Positions 8,237 to 17,330 of a stretch of DNA of 39,560 bases are shown here, one piece after another. The position numbers and the translations under genes are program-made. The notes beneath the pieces were generated by a model. The model saw only the letters and a program-made list of their open reading frames with translations, was not told where the DNA came from and made no database searches. Numbering within the stretch: position 1 is the first letter of the stretch; the number at the start of each line of letters is the position of its first letter. The stretch comes from Opitutia bacterium (GTDB lineage Bacteria; Verrucomicrobiota; Verrucomicrobiia; Opitutales; Opitutaceae), in assembly GCA_947453695.1 (NCBI GenBank), contig CANGHW010000038.1, forward strand, positions 1 to 39,560, read 5' to 3'.

Positions 8237-8263
8237 TTCATACTCACTTCATCTTCACTTCAC
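8237..8263 (+). promoter_or_regulatory. Triple cre-tag (CreB-binding half-sites) upstream of creD
   Basis: Three half-sites TTCAT, TTCAT and TTCAC begin at 8237, 8248 and 8259, each separated by exactly 6 bp. The known CreB box is TTCAC-N6-TTCAC, so this forms two overlapping boxes with an 11-bp period. They end 24 bp before the creD ATG. A purine-rich GGAGGGAGGG lies between and may be the ribosome binding site. Confidence 0.7.
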
Positions 8264-8287
8264 GGAGGGAGGGCAGAGTGACCGGGC

Positions 8288-9037
8288 ATGAATCCAACAC
8301 CTCCCCCGGCCACGCCCCTTCCACCTCCTGCGCTTCCGCTGACCAAGACGGACCGGCGCAATCGCGCGACGCTCAAGCTGCTGTTTATCGCCGCGCTCGT
8401 GCTGCTGCTGCAGATCCCCCTGCAATTCGTCAACGCGCTCCAGCAAGAGCGGCGCGGGACGCGGGCGTCGGGCGAGCTCGCCCCGGTCGCCTCGGCGGTG
8501 GATCAACGGCGGGTAACCGCCGCGCCCGGAAACGGGCGGGGTGCGGCGGCCGAGGCGGTGCCGACGGACGGGGTGTTTGAGGCGTATCGGATGGTGGAGC
8601 GGGCGCTGAAGCACAGCATCCTCGTCCTGGCGCTGGTGTTCGCGGCGTTCTTTCTGTTCGAGACGCTGGCCGGGCTGCGTCTGCACGCGGTGCACTACGG
8701 CCTCGTGGGCGCGGCGATGAGTTTGTTCTACCTCGCGCTGTTGGCGCTGGGTGAAGTGGTGCCGCCGGGTGCGGCGTATGTGGGGGCGGCAGTGGCGTCG
8801 TCGGCGTTGATCGTGGCTTACAGCGCGGCGATTTTGCGCAGCCGCGGGCGGGCCGGCGTGATCGCGGCGCTGCTGGCGAGCGTGCACGGCGTGCTCTATG
8901 TGGTGCTGCGGATGGAAAGCTACGCGCTGCTGGCGGGCACGGCCGCGCTCTTCACGGCCCTGGCGGCGGTGATGTATTTCACGCGGAATATTGACTGGCA
9001 CGCGCAGGACGCGGGCGGGGCGGAGGTGCACGCATGA
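8288..9037 (+). CDS. creD: CreD-family inner-membrane protein lacking the large periplasmic domain
   Basis: This is 249 residues, against about 430-460 for CreD. The N-terminal membrane helix (LKLLFIAALVLLLQIPL, residues about 29-45) and the next QQER...GELAP segment match the family start. The C-terminal membrane block matches the family end: YRMVERALKHSILVLAL, FFLFETLAGLRLHAVHYGLVG, ALLASVHGVLYVVLR and AVMYFTRNIDW. The roughly 200-residue periplasmic domain between them is missing and replaced by a Gly/Ala-rich joint (residues about 72-95) encoded by two GNRA-looped hairpins. CreD is the main CreBC-induced membrane protein, linked to envelope or beta-lactam tolerance elsewhere. It is probably regulated by the cre-tags just upstream. 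It overlaps the next ORF by ATGA. Confidence 0.8.
   Translation: MNPTPPPATPLPPPALPLTKTDRRNRATLKLLFIAALVLLLQIPLQFVNALQQERRGTRASGELAPVASAVDQRRVTAAPGNGRGAAAEAVPTDGVFEAYRMVERALKHSILVLALVFAAFFLFETLAGLRLHAVHYGLVGAAMSLFYLALLALGEVVPPGAAYVGAAVASSALIVAYSAAILRSRGRAGVIAALLASVHGVLYVVLRMESYALLAGTAALFTALAAVMYFTRNIDWHAQDAGGAEVHA
8507..8538. repeat. Tandem GNRA-capped hairpins at the creD deletion joint
   Basis: CGGCGG-GTAA-CCGCCG (8507-8522) is followed directly by CGCCCG-GAAA-CGGGCG (8523-8538). Both are perfect 6-bp stems with GNRA tetraloops. They encode residues about 74-84 of the mini-CreD, exactly where the periplasmic domain is absent. They may be an inserted repeat or a deletion scar. Confidence 0.7.
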
Positions 9038-9216
9038 AGCCACGGGTAAAACGGCTCCCGCGCCTATGGTGCGCGCTGCAAGGGCTGCTGCCGCTGGAGT
9101 CGTGTCTGGCGGCGCAGCGGGCGGAGTTGGCCTGGCCGCCGGAGGAGAAAGCGCCAAGGACCGTAGTGCCCGCTGCAAAGAACGAGAAGGCCTTGGGGCG
9201 GAGGGCCACGCCATGA
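9034..9216 (+). CDS. Small coupled ORF between creD and a membrane protein (60 aa, uncertain)
   Basis: The start overlaps the creD stop (ATGA at 9034-9037) and the stop overlaps the next start (ATGA at 9213-9216). This double coupling is the main reason to list it. The 60-residue product is basic, Pro/Arg/Leu-rich, with no membrane segment beyond a short LWCALQGLLPLESCLAA stretch and no domain I recognise. It could be a genuine small protein, a translation-coupling leader for the downstream membrane protein, or an ORF created by an inserted repeat. Confidence is low because the region has no independent coding signature. Confidence 0.35.
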   Translation: MKPRVKRLPRLWCALQGLLPLESCLAAQRAELAWPPEEKAPRTVVPAAKNEKALGRRATP

Positions 9217-9737
9217 AGCTGTGGTCGGAGCGGGAAGTGTTTCTGGCAAGCCTGCGCGGGTGGGCGTGGCGCGGGGCATTGTGTGCACTGCCGAGTTTTA
9301 TCTGGGCGATAATGTTGCAGTTCAGTCGCCCTGTTCAGCTCGTGGAGATGGTTGCGGGCGTGGTGACCTATGTTGGGGTGTTTGCTTGGATCACGGCGCT
9401 GCCGGATTACGTGGAGCGGGTGCGCGATGGGCATTTCGGTTGGGCGTTGCGCATTGCGGCCAACACGCGGGCGGCGCTGGCGCCTCTGCTGTTTTTCGGA
9501 CCGGATATGTTTCTGGGGGCGGTGTCCATCGCGGCGATCAAGGCGATCGGTGGTCCGGCGAGCCTGGAAGGAGCCGGAGCAGGCGTGGCGGTTGGCTGGA
9601 CCTACGTAACTACGCTCGTGCAGGGCGCGTTTGTCTCGGCGACGATGTTGCTCCTCGCGCTCCTCATCTGGGGCGGGCGGGAGCTTTTGGGAAACGGCGG
9701 GCGGAAGCCGCGCCCGGCGGTTCACGGCACTTCGTAA
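9213..9737 (+). CDS. Unrecognised polytopic membrane protein
   Basis: The 174-residue protein starting MKLWSEREVFLASLRGWAWR has about four membrane helices (ALCALPSFIWAIML, MVAGVVTYVGVFAWI, LAPLLFFGPDMFLGAVSIAAI, FVSATMLLLALLIWGG). No catalytic motif is visible. The ATG at 9213 is chosen over upstream starts because earlier sequence in this frame runs antisense-like through the preceding small ORF. It lies at the end of the creBCD run and may belong to the CreB regulon. The stop overlaps the 3' end of the convergent NHL-repeat gene by 16 bp. Confidence 0.7.
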   Translation: MKLWSEREVFLASLRGWAWRGALCALPSFIWAIMLQFSRPVQLVEMVAGVVTYVGVFAWITALPDYVERVRDGHFGWALRIAANTRAALAPLLFFGPDMFLGAVSIAAIKAIGGPASLEGAGAGVAVGWTYVTTLVQGAFVSATMLLLALLIWGGRELLGNGGRKPRPAVHGTS

Positions 9738-12700
9738 ACTTCCACCAGGGCGACGCCGGTGGTGGCGCCGACACCGCTGATCTGCGCGGTGTAGCTGCCC
9801 GGAGCGAGCGTTACGAGGAGCACGGCGTCTTTTGAGGCGGCGGTGAGCGGGAAGGCGCCGACGTTGAAGAACGTAGTCGAGAGCTGCGGGACGCCACCCC
9901 AGTTGTCGTTCTCCGTGATTTTGCCGTTGGCGCCGAAGAGCTCGAGCTTCGGATCGGCGAGGGTGCCGGCGACGCCGAAGCTGCCGAGCGTGGGGCCGAT
10001 GGCGCGGATGAGGACGGTCTTGTTGGTCTGACCGGCGATGACGAAGCCGGCGATGAGGACATCACCGTCGATACCCACCTGAGTGCGGGCGGAGACGTTG
10101 GTGAGGCGGGGCGTGGTGGCGCTACGGGCCGTGGCTGGCGAGGCATCGTAGACCTCGGCGAGGGCGACGCCGGTGGCGCTGCCGCCCGCGCCCGTGCCGC
10201 CGGTGATCTGCACGCTGTAGCTGCCGGGGGCGAGTGAGGGCAGGTAGAGAGCGGCGTCGCGCGAAGCCGGGTTGCTCAAGGCGAAGGCGCCGACCTGTCC
10301 GCCAATGGCGGCGACCTGGGCATTGCCGGACCAGTTGTCATTTTCGTTGATCTTGTTGGCGCCGAGGTAGAGCTCGAGTTTCGGGTCGGTGAGGACACCG
10401 GCGACGCCAAACGCGCCGAGCGTGGGGCCGATGCCGCGGATGAGGATGGGTTGATTGCCAACGGTGCCCACGCCGCCGACGCCTACGCCGACGATGAGGG
10501 TTTGCGGACCGGTGCCAGCCTGTGAGCGAATGGCGAGGTTGACGATGCGGCTGACCTCGACGTTGGCCTGGATGGCGAGGTTGGCCACGGTGCTGGTGGT
10601 GAGGCCGGCGGAGTTGCTGACGTCGACCGTGTAGCGGCCAGATTGGGCGGCTTGGGCGTTGGTGAGCGTGTAGGAGCTGGCGGTGGCGCCGGCGAGCGGG
10701 GTGCCCTCGAATTTCCATTGGTAGGACAGGCCGCCGCCGGTGGCGGAGACGGAGAGCACGGTGGAGCTGCCGATGGCGAGCACGGAGGACTGCGGTTGGG
10801 TGGTGATGACGGGCGTGGTGTCGAGCACGCCGCGCATCACGATGTTGTTGCCGGCGGAGGAGACGTAGATCGCGCCCGTGGAATCGAGGACGATACCTGT
10901 GGGCTCGAAAAACCGCGCAGTGAGTCCGGTGCCCTCGGCGAAGCCGCTAAAGCCGGGCAGGCCACCGATGGTGATGACCAAGCCGTCGGGCGAGAGGCGG
11001 CGGATGGCGTGGTTAAAGCGATCAGCGATGTAGAGGTTGCCCGCGGCGTCGGTGGCGAGTCCTTCCGGGCTGCTGAAGCGCGCGGCACTGCTCGCACCGC
11101 CGGCGGTGCCGCTGGTGAAGGCGAGGCCGGCGACGGTGGTGACCGTGGCGTTGGCGCCACTGATGCGGCGGATCACATGCGAGCCGCTGTCGGCGACAAA
11201 GACATTGCCCGCGCGATCCGTGGCGAGCCCGCGGGGCGAACTGAAGCGGGCGGCGGTGCCGATACCATTGGTCGAGCCGGAGATACCGCCCTGGCCGGCG
11301 ATGGTGAAGACCGAGAGCGGGCTGGTGGGTGTGGTTAGGCCGATGAGGCGGATGGTGTGGTTGCCGGTGTCGGCGACGAAGAGGCGTCCGAGCGCATCGA
11401 AAAGAACGCCCTGCGGTTGGTTAAACTGGGCGGTGGCCACGGGGCCGTCAGTTGAGCCGGCTTGGCCGGTGGTGCCGAAATCAACGATGTTTGAGTTGGT
11501 GAGCGAGTAGAGCCGCAGGATATGGCGGGTGCGATCCGAGGCCGCCAGCACGCCGCTGGCGACGGTGAGGGCGTAGGGCGTCGTGAACGAGGCCTGCGTG
11601 GTCACCACGCCGGCCGGGGTCATGCGGCGGATCAGGGCATTGCGCCAGTCGGCGACGTAGAGGGTGTTGTCCGTGTCGATGGCGAGGCCCTGCGGAAAGG
11701 CGAAACGCGCGGCCGTGCCAGTGCCATCCGTCGTGCCGAAGCCACCACCGGGGCCCGAGTGATTAGTCACGACTTGGGCGGCGGTGAGTTTGCGGATGGT
11801 GTGATTCAGCGTGTCGGCCACGAAGAGGTCGCCGGAGGGCGAGATCGTGATCCCGAAGGGACTATAAAACCGGGCGACCGTGCCGGTGCCATTGGCGCTG
11901 CCGCGCACATCGGCGCTGCCGGCAAAGACCGAGACGACGCCGCCGGGGGTAACGCGGCGGATGCAATCGTTGGAGGAATCGGCGACGAAGAGATTGCCGG
12001 CAGCGTCAAAGGTCAGATTCCAGGGGAAGTTGAAGCGGGCCAGTGCAGACGGGCCGCTGGTCGTGCCGCTCACTCCGGCGGCGCCGGCCAGCGTGGTGAC
12101 GACGCCGTCGCGAGTGAGGCGGCGCAGGAGGTGATTGGCGGAGTCGGAGACGATGAAGTCCCCGTTGGGATCCACGGCGAGACCGACCGGACGGAAAAAT
12201 CGGGCGGCGGAGCCGGTGCCGTCCGTCGAGCCGAAGGTGCCGGCGAGACCGGCGATGGTCACTACGGTGCCGTTGGTGCCGAGGCGGCGGATGGTGTGGT
12301 TGCCGTAGTCACTGATCCAGAGATCGCCGGTGCGATCGAAGACAAGGCCGGTGGGGAGATTGAAACGTGCGCCGCTGGCCGGACCATCGGCGTCACCCGT
12401 CGTCCCGGCGAGGCCGGCGACCGTGGTGACGGCTCCCGTCGGGGTGATGCGGCGGATGGTGTGGCTGGAGCGATCGGCGACGAAGAGATTGCCCGCGGCA
12501 TCGAGGGCGAGGCCGTTGGGGGAGTTGAAGCGGGCGACGGAGCCAGTGCCGTCCGCGGAGCCGGAAGTGCCGGCGAGGCCGGCGAGCGTCGTGGCCGAGC
12601 CATCTGGCGCGACCTTGCGGATGGTGTGATTAAACGTGTCGGTGACGTAGAGATTGCCCGCGGCATCGGCGACGAGGGAGTTGGGATTGTAGAAGCGGGT

Positions 12701-12835
12701 GCTGGTGGCGTCGCCATCGGCGCTGCCGAATTGCGGCGGCTGTCCGGCTGCCACCGACCAGGTATACTGCTGCGCCGGGGCGAGGGCGGCGGACAGGAGG
12801 GAGGCGACCAGGAGCAAGGAGACGCGAAGATTCAT
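9722..12835 (-). CDS. Exported NHL-repeat protein with Ig-like and two C-terminal sorting-type domains
   Basis: The 1037-residue protein starts with a signal peptide ([20 protein letters not shown], cleavage near AQQ). Twelve NHL repeats follow (residues about 30-670), each like PxGLAxDxxGNLFVADxxNHxIRR, and most are joined by a TxAGxxGxxGxxDGxGxxARF linker. They would fold as one or two beta-propellers. An Ig-like domain ([11 protein letters not shown]...[20 protein letters not shown]) is next, then two copies of a roughly 128-residue domain (about 763-905 and 910-1037) with LIRxIGPTLGxFGVAG, NENDNW/TENDNW and LAPGSY. That domain also ends the DUF4331 protein and forms the body of the last protein here. 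It is probably surface or secreted; the ligand is unknown. The reading frame extends to 13795 but the signal peptide fixes the start. Confidence 0.88.
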   Translation of the reverse strand: MNLRVSLLLVASLLSAALAPAQQYTWSVAAGQPPQFGSADGDATSTRFYNPNSLVADAAGNLYVTDTFNHTIRKVAPDGSATTLAGLAGTSGSADGTGSVARFNSPNGLALDAAGNLFVADRSSHTIRRITPTGAVTTVAGLAGTTGDADGPASGARFNLPTGLVFDRTGDLWISDYGNHTIRRLGTNGTVVTIAGLAGTFGSTDGTGSAARFFRPVGLAVDPNGDFIVSDSANHLLRRLTRDGVVTTLAGAAGVSGTTSGPSALARFNFPWNLTFDAAGNLFVADSSNDCIRRVTPGGVVSVFAGSADVRGSANGTGTVARFYSPFGITISPSGDLFVADTLNHTIRKLTAAQVVTNHSGPGGGFGTTDGTGTAARFAFPQGLAIDTDNTLYVADWRNALIRRMTPAGVVTTQASFTTPYALTVASGVLAASDRTRHILRLYSLTNSNIVDFGTTGQAGSTDGPVATAQFNQPQGVLFDALGRLFVADTGNHTIRLIGLTTPTSPLSVFTIAGQGGISGSTNGIGTAARFSSPRGLATDRAGNVFVADSGSHVIRRISGANATVTTVAGLAFTSGTAGGASSAARFSSPEGLATDAAGNLYIADRFNHAIRRLSPDGLVITIGGLPGFSGFAEGTGLTARFFEPTGIVLDSTGAIYVSSAGNNIVMRGVLDTTPVITTQPQSSVLAIGSSTVLSVSATGGGLSYQWKFEGTPLAGATASSYTLTNAQAAQSGRYTVDVSNSAGLTTSTVANLAIQANVEVSRIVNLAIRSQAGTGPQTLIVGVGVGGVGTVGNQPILIRGIGPTLGAFGVAGVLTDPKLELYLGANKINENDNWSGNAQVAAIGGQVGAFALSNPASRDAALYLPSLAPGSYSVQITGGTGAGGSATGVALAEVYDASPATARSATTPRLTNVSARTQVGIDGDVLIAGFVIAGQTNKTVLIRAIGPTLGSFGVAGTLADPKLELFGANGKITENDNWGGVPQLSTTFFNVGAFPLTAASKDAVLLVTLAPGSYTAQISGVGATTGVALVEVYEVP

Positions 12836-12994
12836 CGAGACGCGGGGCTGCGGGGTGGGGGGAGGGGCGAAGCGAGACGACAAGGCGCCGCGGGCGAGCG
12901 AATGACAATGCCGGACTATGGCATAGAGGCGGGCGTGGGGAACGGCGCGGGAATGGCATTGCGCACGGCGGGGGCGGTTGGGACCGTGAGGGGA

Positions 12995-13891
12995 ATGGCT
13001 CTCTTCGAAATCAAAGTTGAAATTCAAGCCGCCGCAGCGGAAGCGGCCGACACCACCTTGCTCGAGCACGGGCTCGAGAACTGGAGCGTGTTGGAAGATG
13101 TGATCGTGAAGCGCGCGTGGCTCGTGGGAATCTTTGCCGACGAGCATGAGGCGGCCAAGGCGTGGGAGGTCGTCACTCCGCTCCTCGCGGAGGCGGGCGT
13201 GGGGCTCGTCGGCGAGGCGGTGCGCCGGGCGATGGGCGATGCGGACTGGCGCGACAGCTACAAGGCGCACTTTCACGCGTGGCAGTTTGGGCGGCTGCAC
13301 TGGGTGCCGGTGTGGGAGCGTGAGGCGTTTAAGTTGCCGGCGGGCGAGGCGGTGCTGTGGCTCGATCCGGGCCTCGCGTTTGGCACGGGCAATCATGAGA
13401 CGACGCGGTTGTGCGTGGAGCGGTTGGTCACGCTTGCGGCCGCGACGGTGGCGCAGGGGGGCGACCTCACGCGGAAGCGCGTGATCGATGCGGGCTGCGG
13501 CTCGGGCATCCTCGCGCTGTCGGCAGTGTTGTTGGGTTACCGGGACGTCGCGGGTTTTGATAACGACCCGGAGGCCGTGCGCGTGAGCGAAGAGAATGCG
13601 GCGCTCAACGGCATCGCGGGCCAGGTGCAATTTTTCACGGGTGATCTCGTGTCGGGGTTTTCGGGCGGCACGGGTGATGTCGTGCTGGCGAATATCCTCG
13701 GTCACGTGCTGATCCAGTTTGCCCGGGAGCTGACGCAGGCGGTGGCGCCGGGCGGGAGCCTGATCTTGAGCGGTATCTTGGCGACGGAGGTGCATCTCGT
13801 GCAGGCGGCGTTTGCCGAGATCGCGCCTACGTGGCGCCAGGAATCGCGCACGATGGGCGAGTGGAGTGATGTGCTGCTGGTGCGGCCATGA
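12995..13891 (+). CDS. prmA: Ribosomal protein L11 methyltransferase PrmA
   Basis: The 298-residue protein has an N-terminal substrate-recruiting domain ([10 protein letters not shown], then [16 protein letters not shown]) and a linker with [16 protein letters not shown]. The class I SAM methyltransferase domain carries [18 protein letters not shown], motif [32 protein letters not shown] and the [11 protein letters not shown] motif characteristic of PrmA. It trimethylates lysines and the N-terminus of L11. The start at 12995 is chosen for the usual N-terminus and a GAGGGGA just before it. The frame is open far upstream only as antisense shadow of the NHL gene. It overlaps the DUF4198 gene by ATGA. 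Confidence 0.9.
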   Translation: MALFEIKVEIQAAAAEAADTTLLEHGLENWSVLEDVIVKRAWLVGIFADEHEAAKAWEVVTPLLAEAGVGLVGEAVRRAMGDADWRDSYKAHFHAWQFGRLHWVPVWEREAFKLPAGEAVLWLDPGLAFGTGNHETTRLCVERLVTLAAATVAQGGDLTRKRVIDAGCGSGILALSAVLLGYRDVAGFDNDPEAVRVSEENAALNGIAGQVQFFTGDLVSGFSGGTGDVVLANILGHVLIQFARELTQAVAPGGSLILSGILATEVHLVQAAFAEIAPTWRQESRTMGEWSDVLLVRP

Positions 13892-14688
13892 AACGGATCG
13901 TCACCACGCTGATTGCGCTCGGGGCCGTCGCGGTCGCGGCGTGGGCTCACGATACCTGGCTCCAGCCGGAGAGTTTTGCGGCCACACCCGGGGCCTCGCT
14001 GGCGTTTGACCTGACGAGTGCGGATGGGTTTGTCGGCCCTCAGTCGCCGATCCAGCCGGATCGCCTGGCGCGGACCGTGGCGCGGCTCGGGGGCGCGGAG
14101 CTTTCATTGGGCGCGGCGTTGGTGACGGCGCATACCCTGCGCGTCGCGGCGGTGCTGCCGCGGCCGGGCGTGGCGGTCGTCGGCGTCGAGCTGAAGCCGC
14201 GGGACCTCGAGCTGGAGCCGGACAAGATTGAAACGTATTTCCGCGAGATCCACGCGGGGGATGACCTGCGCGAGCAGTGGGCGGCGGTGCGGGAGCCGAA
14301 GAAGTGGCGGGAGCGCTACGTGAAAAACGCGAAGAGCTTCGTGCGCGTGGGCGAGCCCGGGGCCGGGGACCGCGGGTGGGCGGAGCCCCTCGCCCTGGCC
14401 TTGGAAATCATCCCGGAGCGCGATCCTACCACTCTGAAAGAAGGGGACGCGCTGCCGGTGCGGGTGTTGCGCGCCGGGAAACCGCTCGCGGGCTTCGTGC
14501 TCGCGTATGTGTCGGCCGGCGAGACGCGGGAGCACGTGGCGGTGACGGATGCCGCCGGGCGTGCGACGGCGACGCTCGATGTGCGCGGGGTGTGGCTCGT
14601 GCACGGGACCGATTTGCGCCGCGTGGCGGACGACCCGAACCGCGAGTGGGAGAGCGACTTTACGACGATGGTCGTCGAGGTGAAGTAG
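13888..14688 (+). CDS. DUF4198-family periplasmic protein
   Basis: The 266-residue protein has a signal peptide ([20 protein letters not shown]) followed directly by [10 protein letters not shown], the usual mature start of DUF4198 proteins. [49 protein letters not shown] and a [13 protein letters not shown] end fit the family. Members are periplasmic, some linked to nickel or cobalt uptake (NikM/CbiK-like), others to TonB systems; the His next to the cleavage site is a plausible metal ligand. It is coupled to prmA by ATGA, but its function probably goes with the HupE cluster that follows 150 bp later. Confidence 0.75.
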   Translation: MKRIVTTLIALGAVAVAAWAHDTWLQPESFAATPGASLAFDLTSADGFVGPQSPIQPDRLARTVARLGGAELSLGAALVTAHTLRVAAVLPRPGVAVVGVELKPRDLELEPDKIETYFREIHAGDDLREQWAAVREPKKWRERYVKNAKSFVRVGEPGAGDRGWAEPLALALEIIPERDPTTLKEGDALPVRVLRAGKPLAGFVLAYVSAGETREHVAVTDAAGRATATLDVRGVWLVHGTDLRRVADDPNREWESDFTTMVVEVK

Positions 14689-14841
14689 GGCGGACGCGGC
14701 CCACGGGGAGCCGGGGCGGATAGTGCACGCAACGAAATGTTCGGCACGGAGCGGCGCGCGGATGCATATTTTTCCCCGCGCCCAGGGGTAATGCCTTGCG
14801 TGACTCCGAAGCGCTGGGCTTGTGTGGCCTCCTCCCGGCCC

Positions 14842-15438
14842 ATGACTCCTACGCCTCACGAACCCGACGATGTCGCCCTGTTGCTGGCGGTCGCCCGGCG
14901 CGATGAGGTGGCCTTTGCGGCGTTGTATGACCGCATGGAGCGGCCGATTTTCTCCCTGATCGTGCGCATCCTCCGGGTGCGAGCGGAGGCGGAGGAAGTC
15001 TTGCAGGAGGCGTTCTGGCAGATCTGGCAGCATGCGGACTCCTATCGGCCCGAATTGGGCACGCCCTTCTGCTGGATGGTGACGGTGGCGCGCCGTAAAG
15101 CTATCGACCGCCTGCGCTCGAACACGCGGCATCTGCAGCGCATCGAGGAGGCCCAGATCGGTCGGGCGGACGATGATTTCGGCCTGCCGGAGGCCCACGA
15201 GCGCCTCGCCGCGGACGAAAACAGCGCGCTCGTGCAGGCGGCGCTGGTGCGGCTGGGCGTGGAAGAGCGGCGGGCGATCATGCTGGCATTTTTCGACGGA
15301 CTCACGCACGAGGAAATCGCCGTCGCGCTGCGCACGCCCGTGGGGACAATCAAGGCACGCATCCGCCGCGGGATGCTAAAGTTGCGGCCCGCGCTTGCGG
15401 TGCTGCGCGGACTGGACGACCGGGAGGGACCATCATGA
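14842..15438 (+). CDS. ECF sigma-70 factor
   Basis: The 198-residue protein has sigma region 2 (EEVLQEAFWQIWQHADSYRP, then GTPFCWMVTVARRKAIDRLR) and region 4 (LGVEERRAIMLAFFDGLTHE, HEEIAVALRTPVGTIKARIR) with an HTH. No region 1 or 3 is present, so it is an ECF sigma. The start MTPTPHEPDDVALLLAVA is chosen; in-frame upstream sequence to 14737 is Arg/Ser-rich and unlike the family. It overlaps by ATGA the next gene, a ChrR-like cupin that should be its anti-sigma. This resembles the SigK/RpoE-ChrR arrangement that reacts to singlet oxygen or metal stress. Targets probably include the neighbouring HupE, TPR and DUF4331 genes. Confidence 0.88.
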   Translation: MTPTPHEPDDVALLLAVARRDEVAFAALYDRMERPIFSLIVRILRVRAEAEEVLQEAFWQIWQHADSYRPELGTPFCWMVTVARRKAIDRLRSNTRHLQRIEEAQIGRADDDFGLPEAHERLAADENSALVQAALVRLGVEERRAIMLAFFDGLTHEEIAVALRTPVGTIKARIRRGMLKLRPALAVLRGLDDREGPS

Positions 15439-15992
15439 AGGGCAAAAAAACAGTGCGGCTTAAAGATCCGACGCCGGCTCCGGCGGAGTGGGGCGGCGAC
15501 GCGGGCGCACTCAGCGAGACGGCCGCGGCGCTCGCTTGGGCGGCTCCGGCGGAAGCGGCGCCTTCCCCGCAGGTCCGAGCGCGCCTGCTCGCCCGCGTGC
15601 GGGCGGACAAGGCCAGTGCGTCGCCGGCCCCGGTGCGGCCGGGTTGGCGCTTTGCATCGGCGCAGGCGGCGGAAGGCTGGCGGGAGACGTTTCCCGGCGT
15701 GCGCTTCAAAACCCTCTCCGTGGACGACGAGCGCGATGTGGTGATGCTCCTGGTAGAGATGAAGCCCGGAGCGCGTTTCCCTGATCATCCGCATGACGAC
15801 GCGGGCGACGAAGGTTTGGTGGTTTCCGGCGATTTGGTGATGGATGGCCACATGATGCGCGCGGGCGATTACTATCATGCGGACCGCGGGACGGACCACG
15901 TGAACATCGTCAGCCCGAGCGGCTGCACGGCGATGCTGTCGCTGCGGGCGTCGGTCTGGCGGAAGTGGCGGCAGACGATGGTGGCGCGATGA
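15435..15992 (+). CDS. ChrR-like cupin anti-sigma factor
   Basis: The 185-residue protein has an N-terminal helical part (LSETAAALAWAAPAEAAPSP, then RARLLARVRA) that resembles the anti-sigma contact region. The C-terminal cupin (about residues 75-175) has metal-ligand positions in FPDHPHDDAGDEGLVVSGD and GDYYHADRGTDHVNIVSPSG. Order and ligands match the ChrR cupin, which binds zinc and releases the sigma factor under stress. The classical N-terminal zinc-binding HxxxCxxC is not visible, so control may rest on the cupin alone. It is joined by ATGA overlaps to the sigma gene before it and the HupE gene after it. Confidence 0.8.
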   Translation: MKGKKTVRLKDPTPAPAEWGGDAGALSETAAALAWAAPAEAAPSPQVRARLLARVRADKASASPAPVRPGWRFASAQAAEGWRETFPGVRFKTLSVDDERDVVMLLVEMKPGARFPDHPHDDAGDEGLVVSGDLVMDGHMMRAGDYYHADRGTDHVNIVSPSGCTAMLSLRASVWRKWRQTMVAR

Positions 15993-17137
15993 AAGGGTGG
16001 CGTTTTTTACTGCTGTGGGTCGGCGTGCTCGGTGGGGCGCTCGGATTGTGGGCGCATGATCCGGGGCTGAGCACCGCGCAAGGCGTGCTCAAGGCGGCGA
16101 CGCTGGAAATCGTGCTCGGCTTTGCCCCGACGGATGCCGAGCAATTGCTCCCGCCGGAGTCGCGCGTCTCCGGCAAGTGGACACAGGCGGAATTTGTCGC
16201 CACGCAGCCCTTGCTCGCCGGGCTCGCCCCCGAGATGGTGGAGCTGAAGGCCGGTGGGACGACGGTGACGCCGCGCGAGGCGAGCGTGCAACTCGCGTCG
16301 GGCGATGCGTTGAACTTCTTCCTCGTGTTTCCCCGTCCCGCGGCGGGACCGGTGACGCTGCGGGTGCCGAAACTCGGTGCACTGCCGCCGGGGCATCGAG
16401 AGTTTCTCATCATCACCGACGAGGCCGGGATGTCGGTGGCGAAAAAATTACTCAGCGCGAAAGAAGACGGCGTGGAGTTTATCGTCGGCGCCGCGCCGGC
16501 GCCCGGTGAAGCGGCGAAGCTCCCGGGAGGCACGAAGGGAAACCAGACCGCGCAGCGCGAGGAAGCGGAGGACGCGCCGACGTTCTGGGGCTTTCTGCGG
16601 CTCGGCGTGGAGCACATCTGGACGGGCTACGATCACCTGCTGTTTCTCTTCGCGCTGCTCGTGGTGTGCCGGACCTTTAAGAGCATCGTCGCGATCATCT
16701 CGTGTTTCACGCTGGCGCATTCGCTCACGCTGGCGCTGGCGACGCTCGATGTGGTCAACTTGCCGAGTCGGTTCGTGGAGCCGGCGATCGCGGCGTCGAT
16801 CGTGTTCGTGGGCTTGGAGAATATCTGGCGGCGCGGCGAGGAGCCGAAAGGCCGCTGGGCGTTGACCTTTGGCTTTGGACTCATTCACGGTTTCGGCTTT
16901 GCGAGTGTGTTGAAAGATCTCGGCGTGGGGCAGGGCGGGCAGGGACTCGCGATGCCACTGTTTACCTTCAACGCCGGCGTGGAGCTCGGGCAGATCGCCA
17001 TCGCGGCGATCGTGCTGCCGATCGTGTGGCGACTGCGAAAGAACGAGAAGTTCCTGCAGCGCGGCGTGCCCGCGCTGTCGGCGGTGGTGGCGCTGGCGGG
17101 GCTGTATTGGTTGCTGGAGCGGACGGTCTTCGCTTAA
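15989..17137 (+). CDS. HupE/UreJ-family membrane protein
   Basis: The 382-residue protein has a signal peptide (FLLLWVGVLGGALGLWA, then HDPGLSTAQG), an extracytoplasmic domain of about 170 residues and a C-terminal membrane domain of about six helices. The latter holds the HupE/UreJ signatures GVEHIWTGYDHLLFLFALLV, FTLAHSLTLALA, FGFGLIHGFGFASVL and FNAGVELGQIAI. The conserved His/Asp residues in membrane helices suit metal (Ni/Co) movement. The extra soluble domain suggests the HupE_2-type subgroup rather than short HupE. The ATG at 15989 overlaps the anti-sigma stop. It sits with TPR and DUF4331 genes in a probable ECF-controlled unit. Confidence 0.85.
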   Translation: MKGWRFLLLWVGVLGGALGLWAHDPGLSTAQGVLKAATLEIVLGFAPTDAEQLLPPESRVSGKWTQAEFVATQPLLAGLAPEMVELKAGGTTVTPREASVQLASGDALNFFLVFPRPAAGPVTLRVPKLGALPPGHREFLIITDEAGMSVAKKLLSAKEDGVEFIVGAAPAPGEAAKLPGGTKGNQTAQREEAEDAPTFWGFLRLGVEHIWTGYDHLLFLFALLVVCRTFKSIVAIISCFTLAHSLTLALATLDVVNLPSRFVEPAIAASIVFVGLENIWRRGEEPKGRWALTFGFGLIHGFGFASVLKDLGVGQGGQGLAMPLFTFNAGVELGQIAIAAIVLPIVWRLRKNEKFLQRGVPALSAVVALAGLYWLLERTVFA

Positions 17138-17138
17138 C

Positions 17139-17172
17139 GCCGAGCGCGAGCACGCGCCGAGCGCGAGCACGC
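17139..17172. repeat. 17-bp tandem repeat (two perfect copies)
   Basis: GCCGAGCGCGAGCACGC occurs at 17139-17155 and 17156-17172, and a decayed third copy begins at 17173. It starts 2 bp after the HupE stop. Downstream (about 17222-17250) is a GC-rich inverted stretch around GGGTC/GACCC. No T-run is present, so this is not an obvious terminator. Confidence 0.7.
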
Positions 17173-17330
17173 GCTGAGCGTGACCGCGGTATCGAGAATA
17201 CGCGGCCGATGGTGACGATCCGCCGGGTCGCGCGGACCCGCGCTACGCCAAAATCCCGGAGGCGGATGCAGAAAGTTTCTATTACTTGAGAGGAGGCGTC
17301 CGGCGGTGGGCGGGAGGCGAATCATGGGCG

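Noticed and set aside
11522..12994. Long N-terminal extension of prmA back to 11522
   Set aside because: The frame is the complement of the NHL-repeat gene. PrmA homology starts at 12995 with a ribosome site just before it.
12836..13795. N-terminal extension of the NHL-repeat protein to 13795
   Set aside because: It is antisense to prmA, and a clear signal peptide starts at 12835.
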